Shown: positions 1 to 8,049 of the stretch, piece after piece
Layout of the letters: each line of letters begins with the position of its first letter
Position numbering within the stretch: position 1 is the stretch's first letter
Assembly (NCBI RefSeq): GCF_001429025.1
Contig: NZ_LMHT01000034.1
Coordinates: 84,953 to 148,952 of the forward strand
Direction of reading: 5' to 3'
DNA from: Phenylobacterium sp. Root700
GTDB taxonomy: Bacteria; Pseudomonadota; Alphaproteobacteria; Caulobacterales; Caulobacteraceae
DNA length: 64,000 nt
Position numbers and translations under genes: made by a program
Notes under the pieces: generated by a model
Database searches by the model: none
The model's input: the letters and a program-made list of their open reading frames with translations, nothing else
What the model was told of the DNA's origin: nothing

Positions 1-222
1 CTGGCCTATGGCCTGGTCGGGCCGATGGCCACGCGCCTGAAGGAAGTGGTCGAGGAGGAAGGCTCCTTCTACAAGATCATCCAGTCGGTGCTGGTCGCCC
101 ACCTGCATGGCAACGCCGCTCAGATCTCGGTCGAGATCGGCCGCGGCAGCGTGCCTTCGGGCGCGCAACCGAGCTTCCTGGAACTGGAAGAAGCGCTGTC
201 GGCCATCCCGGCCGAGGCGTAG
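1..222 (+). CDS. motA: MotA flagellar stator protein, C-terminal fragment
   Basis: The frame is open from the first base and ends at a TAG, giving the last 73 residues of a protein whose start lies outside the window. The segment reads LAYGLVGP, then a KxxxEEEG stretch, AHLHGNAAQISVEIGR, and ends PSFLELEEAL. This matches the cytoplasmic C-terminal tail of MotA, the proton-channel stator subunit that pairs with MotB in the inner membrane. The LAYG segment would be the end of the last membrane helix. An ExbB/TolQ relative is less likely because the SFLELEEAL ending is typical of alphaproteobacterial MotA. Confidence 0.85.
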   Translation: MAYGLVGPMATRLKEVVEEEGSFYKIIQSVLVAHLHGNAAQISVEIGRGSVPSGAQPSFLELEEALSAIPAEA

Positions 223-230
223 TACGACCC

Positions 231-343
231 AGATGCTCCCCCGCTGGGGGAGCTGTCAGCCGCTTGGCTGACTGAGGGGGACTTCAAGTCCTGCCCCTCC
301 GCCTCGCCTTCGGCGATCCATCTCCCCCAGCGGGGGAGGATCT
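231..343. repeat. Dispersed palindromic intergenic repeat, copy 1
   Basis: The element begins with a CTCCCCCGCTGGGGGAG palindrome, contains AGCTGTCAGCC...GGCTGACTGAGGGGGACTT, and closes with a CTCCCCCAGCGGGGGAG palindrome. The same building blocks recur near 2807, 6804 and 19580, always directly after a stop codon or between genes. It fills the gap between the motA end and the purK end, so it may fold in the 3' region of both convergent transcripts. Confidence 0.8.
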
Positions 344-357
344 AGTGTCTCTAAAAC

Positions 358-1437
358 CTACAGCGGCCGCAGCCGGTTCACGTGGCCCATCTTGCGGCCC
401 GGCTTGGCGTCGCGCTTGCCATAAAGGTGCACGCGGGTCTCCGGCTCGCCGGCCAGCTTGGCCCAGGCGTCGGCTTCCTTGCCCAGCAGATTCAGCATCT
501 CGACCTGGGAATGGGCGTGGGTGGGCCCCAGCGGCCAACCGGCCACCGCACGGATATGCTGTTCGAACTGATCGACCTCGCAGCCGTCCATCGTCCAGTG
601 GCCGGTGTTGTGAACCCGCGGCGCGATCTCATTGACCAGCAGCTTGCCGTCGGCGAGTTCGAACAGCTCGATGCCGATCACCCCGACATAGTCCAGGGCG
701 CTAAGGATCTTGGCGGCGATCCGCTCGGCCTGGTCCGCGGTGTCCGCCGACACCTTGGCCGGCGCATAGGTGCGGCGCAGGACGCCCTTCTCGTGGTGGT
801 TCTCGGCCAGCGGATAGACCGCGATCTCGCCATTGCGGCCGCGCGCGGCGATCACCGACAGTTCGCGCACGAAATTGGCGGGCGCTTCCAGGATCACCGG
901 CTTGGCGCCGACGGCCTCGAAGGCGGCCGCCGCGTCGGCGGCGTGCTCGACCCAGCGCTGGCCCTTGCCGTCATAGCCCTCGCGGCGAGTCTTCATCAGG
1001 GCCGGCGCGCCGAGACCCACCATCGCCGCCTGAGCGGCCTGGGCGCTGTCGGCGGCGGCGAAGGCCACCGTGGCGACCCCGGCGTCGTTCAGGAAGGTCT
1101 TCTCCTCGACCCGGTCCTGGGCGACCGCCAAGGCGCGCGCCCCGGGCGCGACCGCCACACCGAGCGAGGTCAGGTGTTCGACCGAGGCGGCCGGCACGTT
1201 CTCGAACTCGAACGTGACCACGCGGGCGAGCTTGGAAAGCGCCTCCAGCGCCTTGGGATCGTCATAGGCCCCGACCACGGTGTGGGCGGCTACGCGAGTG
1301 GCCGGCGCGCCGGGTTCCGGCTCGAGGATGGCCACGTCGAAGCCCAGCCGGCCGGCGGCGAGCGCCAGCATCCGGCCAAGCTGCCCCCCGCCGAGAATCC
1401 CGATCGTGGAGCCGGGGGGCAGAGGCAGTTTAGGCAT
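358..1437 (-). CDS. purK: 5-(carboxyamino)imidazole ribonucleotide synthase PurK
   Basis: The 359-residue product is a cytoplasmic ATP-grasp enzyme that carboxylates AIR with bicarbonate and ATP to N5-CAIR in purine synthesis. The N-terminus carries GILGGGQLGRML, the dinucleotide-like fold typical of PurK. The middle holds the ATP-grasp domain (KTRREGYDGKGQ), and FVRELSVIAARG and NEIAPRVHNTGHWT are PurK signatures near residues 195 and 270. The length is normal for the family. It lies 9 bases after purE on the same strand, so purE-purK form an operon in which purE is translated first. Confidence 0.97.
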   Translation of the reverse strand: MPKLPLPPGSTIGILGGGQLGRMLALAAGRLGFDVAILEPEPGAPATRVAAHTVVGAYDDPKALEALSKLARVVTFEFENVPAASVEHLTSLGVAVAPGARALAVAQDRVEEKTFLNDAGVATVAFAAADSAQAAQAAMVGLGAPALMKTRREGYDGKGQRWVEHAADAAAAFEAVGAKPVILEAPANFVRELSVIAARGRNGEIAVYPLAENHHEKGVLRRTYAPAKVSADTADQAERIAAKILSALDYVGVIGIELFELADGKLLVNEIAPRVHNTGHWTMDGCEVDQFEQHIRAVAGWPLGPTHAHSQVEMLNLLGKEADAWAKLAGEPETRVHLYGKRDAKPGRKMGHVNRLRPL

Positions 1438-1446
1438 TAAAGTCTC

Positions 1447-1938
1447 TCAGTCCTCGACCGTCTCGGCGACGCTGTCGGTATGGCGAGCCCGGTACTGCGC
1501 CAGGCGTTCGGCAAGCGCTTCATCTGAAAGCGCCAGGATTTGGGCGGCGAGAAGGCCGGCGTTCTTCGCGCCCGCCTCGCCGATGGCCAGGGTCGCGACC
1601 GGAATGCCGCCGGGCATCTGGACGATGGAGAGCAGACTGTCCATGCCCTTCAGGGCCTTGGACTCCACCGGCACGCCCAGCACGGGCAGCTCGGTGAGCG
1701 AGGCGGTCATGCCCGGCAGGTGCGCCGCGCCGCCGGCCCCGGCGATGATCACCTTGAAGCCGGCCGCCTTGGCGCCCTTGGCGAAGGCGTACATGCGATC
1801 AGGCGTACGGTGCGCCGAAACGACCTTGGCTTCGTAGGCCACGCCGAGCGCGTCCAGACTGTCCGCCGCAGCCTTCATTGTGGGCCAGTCTGACCGACTG
1901 CCCATGATGATGGCGACCAACGCTTTCGTTGCGCTCAT
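1447..1938 (-). CDS. purE: N5-CAIR mutase PurE
   Basis: The 163-residue protein converts N5-CAIR to CAIR, the step after PurK. The motif GSRSDWPTM near the N-terminus binds the nucleotide phosphate, SAHRTPDRM follows, and [11 protein letters not shown] is the class I PurE signature. The frame stays open 21 codons upstream, but that stretch is unlike PurE; the ATG at 1938 places [18 protein letters not shown] at the N-terminus as in the family. It lies directly upstream of purK and diverges from the diguanylate cyclase gene at 2062. Confidence 0.97.
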   Translation of the reverse strand: MSATKALVAIIMGSRSDWPTMKAAADSLDALGVAYEAKVVSAHRTPDRMYAFAKGAKAAGFKVIIAGAGGAAHLPGMTASLTELPVLGVPVESKALKGMDSLLSIVQMPGGIPVATLAIGEAGAKNAGLLAAQILALSDEALAERLAQYRARHTDSVAETVED

Positions 1939-2061
1939 TCCGACGTGCCCCTTCTTCGGAAAGGCGCGGAGTATAGGCGCCGGCCTTGCGCCCGCAACCA
2001 AGGACGTTCAGGATTCTTAACTGACTTGGAAATCTGTGATTCCCAACGGAAGAATGGCTCC

Positions 2062-2790
2062 ATGAAAATCACCAGCGCCCGCTCCGAAGCCTTCTCGGCG
2101 ATCCGCAAGCGCGCGCTGGTCCAGGCGGGCGCTCAAGCCACCGCCCATATCGCGACCTCGGTCGACAAGACCGCCTTTCTAGGCCTCGACGAGACCGATC
2201 TGACCCCGGCCGTTCAAGGCGCGGTGAAGACCCTGCTGACCGAGATCGATGAACTGCGCGGCGAGGTGTCGCGCCTGAAGGCCAAGCTGACCGAGGTCGA
2301 GAGCCTGGCCGACCGCGATCCGCTCACCCCGCTGCTCAACCGCCGCGCCTTCGTCCGTGAGCTGGGACGCATCCGCACCTTCTCCCAGCGCTACGGCTCG
2401 CCCGCCAGCCTGGTCTATTTCGACGTCGACGGCTTCAAGAGCGTCAACGACCGCTATGGCCACGCCGCCGGCGACGCCTGCCTCTGCGCGGTGGCCGAGC
2501 GCTTGGTCTCCAACATCCGCGAGAGCGATATCGTCGGGCGCATGGGCGGCGACGAGTTCGCGGTGATCCTGGTCCAGGCCGACCGCCCGACCGCCGAGGC
2601 CAAGGCCCAGGTGCTGGCCGAGGCCATCGAGCGCACGCCGATCCGCTTCGGCGAATGGAGCGCCCCGCTGCACATCTCGTTCGGGGTGCGGGAGATCTCC
2701 TCGGAGATCGATCCCGAGGCCCTGGTCGCCGAGGCCGACGCGGCGATGTTCATCCGCAAGCGCGAGCAGCGCGGCTTCGATCCCCGCTAA
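2062..2790 (+). CDS. dgcA: Soluble diguanylate cyclase, DgcA-like
   Basis: The 242-residue protein has a short N-terminal region with a predicted coiled coil (about residues 55-80) and then one GGDEF domain. The active-site motif GGDEF is intact at residues 162-166, and an RESD inhibitory site sits at 153-156 with the canonical five-residue spacing, so feedback binding of c-di-GMP is expected. There is no sensory or membrane domain. Caulobacter DgcA is a soluble cyclase of this architecture with the same RESD site, which is why I use the symbol; orthology is inferred, not proven. The start at 2062 follows GGAAG; the frame is open further upstream but lacks family resemblance there. Confidence 0.85.
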   Translation: MKITSARSEAFSAIRKRALVQAGAQATAHIATSVDKTAFLGLDETDLTPAVQGAVKTLLTEIDELRGEVSRLKAKLTEVESLADRDPLTPLLNRRAFVRELGRIRTFSQRYGSPASLVYFDVDGFKSVNDRYGHAAGDACLCAVAERLVSNIRESDIVGRMGGDEFAVILVQADRPTAEAKAQVLAEAIERTPIRFGEWSAPLHISFGVREISSEIDPEALVAEADAAMFIRKREQRGFDPR

Positions 2791-2806
2791 GCTGGCGCGA
2801 TGAACC

Positions 2807-2920
2807 TAGATCCTCCCCCGCTGGGGGAGGTGGCGCGCGGCACGCGCGACGGGGGGAATAGTCGTAAGTCCCCCTCAGTCAGCCTTCGGCTGACGGCTCC
2901 CCCAGCGGGGGAGCATCTGG
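2807..2920. repeat. Dispersed palindromic intergenic repeat, copy 2
   Basis: This copy starts CCTCCCCCGCTGGGGGAGG, contains a GGCGCGCGGCACGCGCG arm and TCCCCCTCAGTCAGCC...GGCTGACGGC, and ends CTCCCCCAGCGGGGGAG. It sits between the convergent stops of the diguanylate cyclase and the DUF465 gene. The order of arms is partly swapped compared with copy 1, which suggests the element is built from mobile or recombining half-units. Confidence 0.8.
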
Positions 2921-2932
2921 GGATCAGGCGCT

Positions 2933-3151
2933 TCAGGCGATGATGTCGGGGGTCTGCTGATCTTTCAGGCGCTCGATCTCGTCCTTCAGGGCGAGCTTCT
3001 TCCGCTTCAGCCGCGCGATGACCATCATGTCGGGGACCGGGGCCACGGCGATGGCCTGGACCGCGACGTCCAGATCGGAGTGTTCCTGCACCAGGACCCG
3101 CAGGCGCGCGCCAAGCGTCGCCTCGGGATCGTCCCTCTCGTCGTCGTTCAT
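2933..3151 (-). CDS. DUF465 (YdcH-like) small protein
   Basis: The 72-residue product begins MNDDERDDPEATL and is a short charged helical protein with an HSDLD motif and the closing RLKRKKLALKDEIERL, the typical two-helix hairpin of the DUF465/YdcH family. The function of the family is not established. The frame is open 33 codons upstream, but the ATG at 3151 gives the family's usual length. A second, shorter relative lies at 4466-4639 on the other strand. Confidence 0.85.
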   Translation of the reverse strand: MNDDERDDPEATLGARLRVLVQEHSDLDVAVQAIAVAPVPDMMVIARLKRKKLALKDEIERLKDQQTPDIIA

Positions 3152-3287
3152 ACGCTTACCGCCCCGGAGCCCGCGAAGAGGGCTCAAACCCAAAGAAACC
3201 AAGCTTGCCGACCGCCGAAACCGGATTCCACTTTCGGCTGACGAGCTCAAGCTCCAACTGCGATGATGCCATGGCCCGGGCCATGGT

Positions 3288-3734
3288 CTAGCTCAGTGCG
3301 CTCGCCAGGCGAGCCAGGGCGTCGTCCGGCGCGCGAACTCCCCAGGCGCGCGAAGCCGCTTGTAGCGCGGCGAGCGCCGGGGTCCCACCGCGACGCTGCT
3401 CGGTGAGCGCCTCGAAGGTTTCCATCAGCACCCGTTCGGCGCGCAGCTCGACGGCTTTCACATCCTCGCGCAAGCTTTCGCGGGCCCCGTCGTCGATCGC
3501 CGCGAACGGCGGCTTCAGGGTACGGCGGATCTCGCGGACCGGCGCCAGGACCCGGGCGTCCCAGACCTTGCCCGCATTGGCCGCGGCGGCCAGCACGGCG
3601 GCGTCCGGCCCCTCGGCCCACACCGCCCAGAGCAGGAACGAGGTGTTCAGGCCGTGGTCGTCCTGCAGCGTCAGGCAGGCCTCCGGCACGCCGGGCCGCG
3701 AATAGGCCTCCAGCGTCCAATCCCATAGCGACAT
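3288..3734 (-). CDS. TIGR02444 family protein (DUF2390), function unknown
   Basis: The 148-residue protein starts MSLWDWTLEAYSRPGVPEACLTLQDDHGLNTSFLLWAVW in its first third, with the W...Y..pgV...L..LQD..G..vn.LLW pattern that defines the small conserved family TIGR02444. The rest is helical, with no signal peptide or membrane segment. Nothing in the sequence gives a biochemical role. It lies one base downstream of ubiX on the same strand and is probably co-transcribed with it. Confidence 0.8.
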   Translation of the reverse strand: MSLWDWTLEAYSRPGVPEACLTLQDDHGLNTSFLLWAVWAEGPDAAVLAAAANAGKVWDARVLAPVREIRRTLKPPFAAIDDGARESLREDVKAVELRAERVLMETFEALTEQRRGGTPALAALQAASRAWGVRAPDDALARLASALS

Positions 3735-3735
3735 C

Positions 3736-4335
3736 TCAGGCGTCTCCCGTCAGCGGGCCGACGTCCTGGCCCCAGCGCTTCACCGGCCGCCAGGAAAGAC
3801 CGAACAGATCGAGGGCGCGGCCGACCGACTGGTCGACCATCTCCTCAAGGGTCGCGGGCTTGGCGTAGAAGGCCGGCAGCGGCGGGGCGATGATCGCGCC
3901 CATCTCGGCCAGCCGGACCATGGTGCGCAGATGGCCCAGGTGCAGCGGCGTCTCGCGCACCATCAGCACCAGCGGCCGGCGCTCCTTCAAGGTGACGTCG
4001 GCGGCGCGGGTCAGCAGGGACGAGGTCACGCCGGTGGCGATCTCGCTCATGGTGCGGACCGAGCACGGCGCGATGATCATGCCAAGCGTGGGAAACGATC
4101 CCGAGGCCACCGAGGCGCCGACATCGCCGACCTTGTGGATCACATCGGCGCGAGCCTGCGCCTGCGCGATCGACAGATCGGTCTCCTGGGCCAGCGTCAG
4201 GGCCGCGGCCTTGGAGAAGATCAGGTGGCTCTCGACGGAGAGCTCGCGGCAAGCGTCCAACACCCGCAGGCCATAGGCTACGCCGCTCGCGCCGGAGACG
4301 CCGACAACCAGGCGTGGCCGCTCAGGTTTGGTCAT
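3736..4335 (-). CDS. ubiX: Flavin prenyltransferase UbiX
   Basis: The 199-residue protein attaches a dimethylallyl group to FMN to make prenylated FMN, the cofactor of the UbiD decarboxylase in ubiquinone synthesis. Visible family signatures are GVSGASGVAYG near residue 12 (FMN phosphate loop), PCSVRTMSEIATG around residue 90, RETPLHLGHLRTM near 127 and PAFYAKPATLEEMVD near 155. The length is standard. The N-terminal extension of about seven residues (MTKPERPR) is typical. It is followed at once by the TIGR02444 gene. Confidence 0.96.
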   Translation of the reverse strand: MTKPERPRLVVGVSGASGVAYGLRVLDACRELSVESHLIFSKAAALTLAQETDLSIAQAQARADVIHKVGDVGASVASGSFPTLGMIIAPCSVRTMSEIATGVTSSLLTRAADVTLKERRPLVLMVRETPLHLGHLRTMVRLAEMGAIIAPPLPAFYAKPATLEEMVDQSVGRALDLFGLSWRPVKRWGQDVGPLTGDA

Positions 4336-4465
4336 GCCTTTGGGTCTCCACCGCAGGTTTCAAGGCGTCGACGCCCGACGCCCAACTGCAAACATATGTG
4401 ATCTGACAGGCCAGACCAGCGGGTGTTCACTCTCGATGTTAGGTTCAACAAGGAGATGACACGTC

Positions 4466-4639
4466 ATGGCCGTTGAAGCCCGTATTCGCGAACTTGGGTC
4501 CCGCCATCAAAAGCTGGACACGGCGATCCAGGAGGAGACGAAGAGGCCGGCCTCAGACGCCATCAAGTTGAAGGAGCTGAAGTTACAGAAGCTCAAGCTC
4601 AAGGAAGAGATCGAGGCCCTCGGCGCGCAAGCGCACTAG
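4466..4639 (+). CDS. Very small DUF465-like protein
   Basis: A 57-residue reading frame begins MAVEARIREL and ends with the Lys/Glu/Leu-rich helix KLKELKLQKLKLKEEIEAL. The motif HQKLDTAI followed by a KxKLKEEI helix matches the DUF465/YdcH family, although the protein is shorter than the copy at 2933-3151. A strong ribosome site AAGGAG lies about 10 bases before the ATG. It diverges from ubiX. The function is unknown. Confidence 0.8.
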   Translation: MAVEARIRELGSRHQKLDTAIQEETKRPASDAIKLKELKLQKLKLKEEIEALGAQAH

Positions 4640-4783
4640 AGCCAAGGCGTCTTCCTTGTCCGCGGGAGGGGCCGGACGCCAGACGACTCTGATTGACCGC
4701 CTCCCCGGTCCCCGGAGACGGTCGGCAGGGTCGTCTGAGCGTGTGCGTCAGGGAAGGGCCGCGCCCTTCCCCAGGCGACCCGC

Positions 4784-5449
4784 CTAGTCTTCGTCGCCGT
4801 CCTCGTCGTCGTAATGCGGCTGCTCGGCTTCGTGAACTTCCGGTGCGGCCTTGGCCACGCCAGTTTCGGAGGCCGGCTCCAGCGTCGGGCCGTCGACGAT
4901 GCCGCGCTTGGCGTCGTCCTTGGCCTTCTTCTCGGCCGCCTTCTTCACCACCGCGTCCAGCTCCATCTGGGTCGAGAGACCCAGCGTCACCGGGTCGACC
5001 GGCTTGATCTGAGCCGAGTTCCAGTGGCTGCGGGTGCGCACCTGGTCGATGGTGGCCTTGGTGGTGCCCAACAGGCGGGCGATCTGGCTGTCGGCCACTT
5101 CCGGGTGGTTGCGGATGAACCAGGCGATGGCGTCCGGACGGTCCTGGCGGCGCGACACCGGGGTGTAGCGCGGAGCCTTCTTCACCGGCTTCAGCAGTTC
5201 GGCGTGGCGGCTCTTCTGAGCCGTCATCCGGTACTTCGCATTGGCTTGCGCCCGATCCAGTTCTTCACGCGAGAGCTGGCCGTTGGCGATCGGATCGGCG
5301 CCGCGGATGTCGCGCGCCACTTCGCCGTCGGCGATGCCCTTCACTTCCAACGGATGCAGCCCGCAGAAGTCAGCGACCTGATCGAAGGTCAGCGAAGTGT
5401 TGTCGACCAACCAGACTGCGGTCGCCTTCGGCATCAGGATGTCGGTCAT
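4784..5449 (-). CDS. trcR: DUF1013 protein, TrcR-type cell-cycle transcriptional regulator
   Basis: The 221-residue protein begins MTDILMPKATAVWLVDNT and contains the DUF1013 core: TLTFDQVADFCGLHPLEVK-like N-terminal HTH region, IADGEVA, the PIANGQLSREEL segment and a second region RPDAIAWFIRNHPEVAD followed by IARLLGTTKATI, which looks like a helix-turn-helix. The C-terminus is acidic and disordered (DDEDGDED). The family is confined to alphaproteobacteria and is annotated as the cell-cycle regulator TrcR. The ATG at 5449 is chosen because the 17 codons upstream show no family resemblance. Confidence 0.85.
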   Translation of the reverse strand: MTDILMPKATAVWLVDNTSLTFDQVADFCGLHPLEVKGIADGEVARDIRGADPIANGQLSREELDRAQANAKYRMTAQKSRHAELLKPVKKAPRYTPVSRRQDRPDAIAWFIRNHPEVADSQIARLLGTTKATIDQVRTRSHWNSAQIKPVDPVTLGLSTQMELDAVVKKAAEKKAKDDAKRGIVDGPTLEPASETGVAKAAPEVHEAEQPHYDDEDGDED

Positions 5450-5473
5450 GACGGTCTTCCCCAAAATGACGGC

Positions 5474-5493
5474 GCCCGGCCTTTCGGCCGGGC
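5474..5493 (-). promoter_or_regulatory. Stem-loop in the trcR-like 5' leader
   Basis: A perfect 8-bp inverted repeat GCCCGGCC / GGCCGGGC with a four-base loop (GAAA when read on the minus strand) sits 25 bases upstream of the trcR-like start. The GNRA-type loop and its place in the leader suggest an mRNA structure. It is not followed by a U-run, so a terminator is less likely. Confidence 0.5.
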
Positions 5494-5659
5494 GGTGCAA
5501 TGAAGCAGCCTGTCATATAGGCGGGTTCAGCGCCCAAGAAAACGACAATCCTCGGGCGACCTCCGCGGCAAAGTCCATGCGCCGCGTGTTCGCGCAAGAC
5601 AATCGCCGCGGACGTGCCAAACTCATTCCCAACAACGACCCCTTGGGAGGGCTCCAGGA

Positions 5660-6007
5660 ATGAAGGGCGTGATCCTTCCGATCGCCGCCGCCGCGATGCT
5701 GACGGCGTGTGCGACAACACCCAGGCCGCTGACCTCGATCCAGACGCAGCAGGTCGACTACAGCAACCTGTCCTGCCGTCAACTGGCCGCCGAACTGGCC
5801 CTGACCCAGCGGGCCTATGCGTCCGCCAGCAAACGCGAACGCCAGCCGCAAACGGGACAGACCGCCCAGGCCTTCCTCTTCCCGGCCTCGCTGGGCGCCG
5901 CGCCTCCGGCCGCCAGCACCAAACTGCTGGCCCGCCTGGACGACCTGCGGCGCGCCTCGCGGGCCAAACGCTGCACCAGCGTCATCCTTCGGACCGCCAC
6001 AGCGTAA
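5660..6007 (+). CDS. Small putative lipoprotein
   Basis: The 115-residue product has a lipoprotein signal, MKGVILPIAAAAMLTAC, with cysteine 17 as the likely lipidation site. The mature part is short and carries a second and a third cysteine (SNLSCRQLAAEL and RAKRCTSV), which could pair. QLAAELxLTQRAY resembles small periplasmic proteins of Caulobacterales. No known enzymatic domain is visible. GGAGGG is placed a little before the ATG. Confidence 0.75.
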   Translation: MKGVILPIAAAAMLTACATTPRPLTSIQTQQVDYSNLSCRQLAAELALTQRAYASASKRERQPQTGQTAQAFLFPASLGAAPPAASTKLLARLDDLRRASRAKRCTSVILRTATA

Positions 6008-6062
6008 CCAAGCTCTCCGAACGGGGTTGTCAGATGGCGCGAGCGGCCATAGCAACTCATCC

Positions 6063-6803
6063 ATGGCGCGCATCGAACTGCCGGCGATCGGCACACCCGA
6101 CACCATCATCGGCGGCCGCTCGGCCCGCGACGGCTACCAGCGCGGCTGGGGGCTGATGCATGCCGGCCTGGCGGAAAAGGTCGCCGCCGACCCGCTCTAT
6201 CAGGCCGCGGTCGAGGCGAGTGGCGGCTGGTCGCTGATGGTCGAGGCCAAGCGGATGAACCTGTTCCTCATCCTGACCCTCTTCTCCGACCAACTCGACG
6301 GCCGTGACGTCATCGAGTTCGGCTCGTTCCGGGGCGGCAATGCGCTGTTCATGGCCCATGTGATGAAGGCGCTGCGGCCCAAGGCCAAGGTCTACGCCTG
6401 CGACACCTATGCCGGCATGCCGGTCACCGACGCCTCGCGCGACCTGCACGGGGCCGGCGACTTCGCCGAGGCGTCCTATGAGGCGCTGGTCAAGCGACGC
6501 GACAAGCTCAAGCTGAAGAACCTGGAGATCGTGAAGGGCCTGTTCCAGGACACCTTCCCCGCCATCGCCCGCAAGAAGCCGAAGTTCGGCTTGGCCCACA
6601 TCGACTGCGATATCTATTCCGGGGTGAAGTACGCCCAGGACGAGGTCTGGCCGTTCATGGCGAGCGGCGGCTACGTGGTCTATGACGACGCCGACGCCCC
6701 CTCCTGCATTGGCGCCACCGAGGCGGTCGAGCAACTGGTCATGGAACGCCGGCTGCACTCAGAGCAGGTCTGGCCGCACTGGGTGTTCCGGGCGGGGCTT
6801 TAG
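6063..6803 (+). CDS. Class I SAM-dependent methyltransferase, TylF/macrocin O-methyltransferase-like
   Basis: The 246-residue protein carries the SAM-binding motif VIEFGSFRGGNALFMA around residue 84 and the acidic motif VYACDTYAGMP around residue 112, then FGLAHIDCDIYSGVKYA around 182 and GGYVVYDDADAP around 203. This layout (IDxDxY, DDxxxP) is that of TylF-type O-methyltransferases, which methylate sugars or other hydroxyl groups. The substrate cannot be read from the context. The ATG at 6063 overlaps the short gap after the lipoprotein gene. A metal-binding DDAD is retained. Confidence 0.8.
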   Translation: MARIELPAIGTPDTIIGGRSARDGYQRGWGLMHAGLAEKVAADPLYQAAVEASGGWSLMVEAKRMNLFLILTLFSDQLDGRDVIEFGSFRGGNALFMAHVMKALRPKAKVYACDTYAGMPVTDASRDLHGAGDFAEASYEALVKRRDKLKLKNLEIVKGLFQDTFPAIARKKPKFGLAHIDCDIYSGVKYAQDEVWPFMASGGYVVYDDADAPSCIGATEAVEQLVMERRLHSEQVWPHWVFRAGL

Positions 6804-6911
6804 GCCCCCTCAGTCGCCTGCGGCGACAGCTCCCCCAGAGGGGGAGCATCTCAGACAACCAAATCCTCCCCCGCTGGGGGAGGTGGCGCGCGTAGCGCGA
6901 CGGAGGGGGAA
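6804..6911. repeat. Dispersed palindromic intergenic repeat, copy 3
   Basis: The copy contains CCCCCTCAGTCGCC, a CTCCCCCAGAGGGGGAG palindrome, then CCTCCCCCGCTGGGGGAGG and GGCGCGCGTAGCGCG, ending in GACGGAGGGGG. It fills the whole gap between the convergent methyltransferase and ribB genes. Confidence 0.8.
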
Positions 6912-6918
6912 GCGGCCC

Positions 6919-8049
6919 CTACGCGTCCAGCGGACGGCGGCCGACGATCCGCAGGCCGTAACCGCCCGACCCCGGCAGCACCGTGGCGCTGTTGGAGAGC
7001 AGCTCCATGTCACGCACCCCGAGATCCAGCAGAATCTGGGCGCCGACGCCGTAGTCGCGCAGCACGTTGGCGCCGTGATCGGTTCCCGGATCCGCGCCGT
7101 AACGCTCCGACAGCCAGGCCGGGTTGGAGTCGCGGATGAACACCGCCACGCCCGCGCCGTCGTAGTCGGCGATGGCCTGCAGCGCCTTGGGCACATAGTC
7201 CCGGCGGCTCTCCTTGTGGCCCAGCATGTCGGCGGCGAAGTCGACGCGGTGCATGCGCACCAGGGTCGGCTTGTCGGCGTCGATCTTGCCCTTGGTCAGG
7301 ACCACATGCTCGGTCTTGTCGAGGATGTTGCGGTAGATGACCATCCGGAAGCGGCCGCCATAGGTGCTGTCGAACGGCGTCTCCAGCACCCGCTCCACCT
7401 GCCGCTCGGTGCGGCGGCGATAGGCGATCAGGTCGGCGATGGTGCCGATCTTGAGGCCGTGCAGCTGGGCGAAGGAAATCAGGTCCGGCAGACGGGCCAT
7501 CGACCCGTCGTCCTTCATGATCTCGCAGATCACCCCGGCCGGGTTGAGGCCGGCCATGCGGCTGATGTCGACGGCGGCCTCGGTGTGGCCGGCGCGGACC
7601 AGCACGCCGCCGTCCTTGGCGACCAGCGGGAAGACGTGGCCGGGCGAGACGATCTCGTCGGCGCCCTTGGTGGGGTCGACGGCCACAGCGATGGTGTGGG
7701 CGCGGTCATGGGCCGAGATGCCGGTGGTCACGCCCTCGCGGGCCTCGACCGAAACCGTGAAGGCGGTGCCGTGGCCCGACTGGTTGTCGATCGCCATCGG
7801 CGGCAGGCGCAGGGCCCGGGCGCGCTCGGCGGTGATCGACAGGCAGATCAGGCCGCGCGCGTGCTTGGCCATGAAGTTGATCTGGTCGGGGGTGGCGAAC
7901 TGGGCGGGGATGATGACATCGCCCTCGTTCTCGCGGTCCTCGGCGTCGACCAGGATGTAGGGCCGCCCGTTGCGGGCGTCCTCGATGATGTCCTCGATCG
8001 GCGAGATCGCCGATTCATGCGGCGCATCGGAAACAGTGTGGGCGGTCAT
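6919..8049 (-). CDS. ribB: 3,4-dihydroxy-2-butanone-4-phosphate synthase with degenerate GTP cyclohydrolase II domain (RibBX type)
   Basis: The 376-residue protein makes dihydroxybutanone phosphate from ribulose 5-phosphate for riboflavin synthesis. The N-terminal RibB domain is intact: EDRENEGD near residue 40, TGISAHDRAHTI near 102 and GHVFPLVAKDGGVLVRAGHTEAAVD near 135. The C-terminal half has the RibA fold but lacks the zinc cysteines: where RibA has HSECxTGDxxGSxRCDCG, this protein reads VRMHRVDFAADMLGHKESRRDY. Its GTP cyclohydrolase activity is therefore probably lost and a separate RibA is expected elsewhere. It overlaps the flavin reductase gene by 4 bases (ATGA). Confidence 0.93.
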   Translation of the reverse strand: MTAHTVSDAPHESAISPIEDIIEDARNGRPYILVDAEDRENEGDVIIPAQFATPDQINFMAKHARGLICLSITAERARALRLPPMAIDNQSGHGTAFTVSVEAREGVTTGISAHDRAHTIAVAVDPTKGADEIVSPGHVFPLVAKDGGVLVRAGHTEAAVDISRMAGLNPAGVICEIMKDDGSMARLPDLISFAQLHGLKIGTIADLIAYRRRTERQVERVLETPFDSTYGGRFRMVIYRNILDKTEHVVLTKGKIDADKPTLVRMHRVDFAADMLGHKESRRDYVPKALQAIADYDGAGVAVFIRDSNPAWLSERYGADPGTDHGANVLRDYGVGAQILLDLGVRDMELLSNSATVLPGSGGYGLRIVGRRPLDA

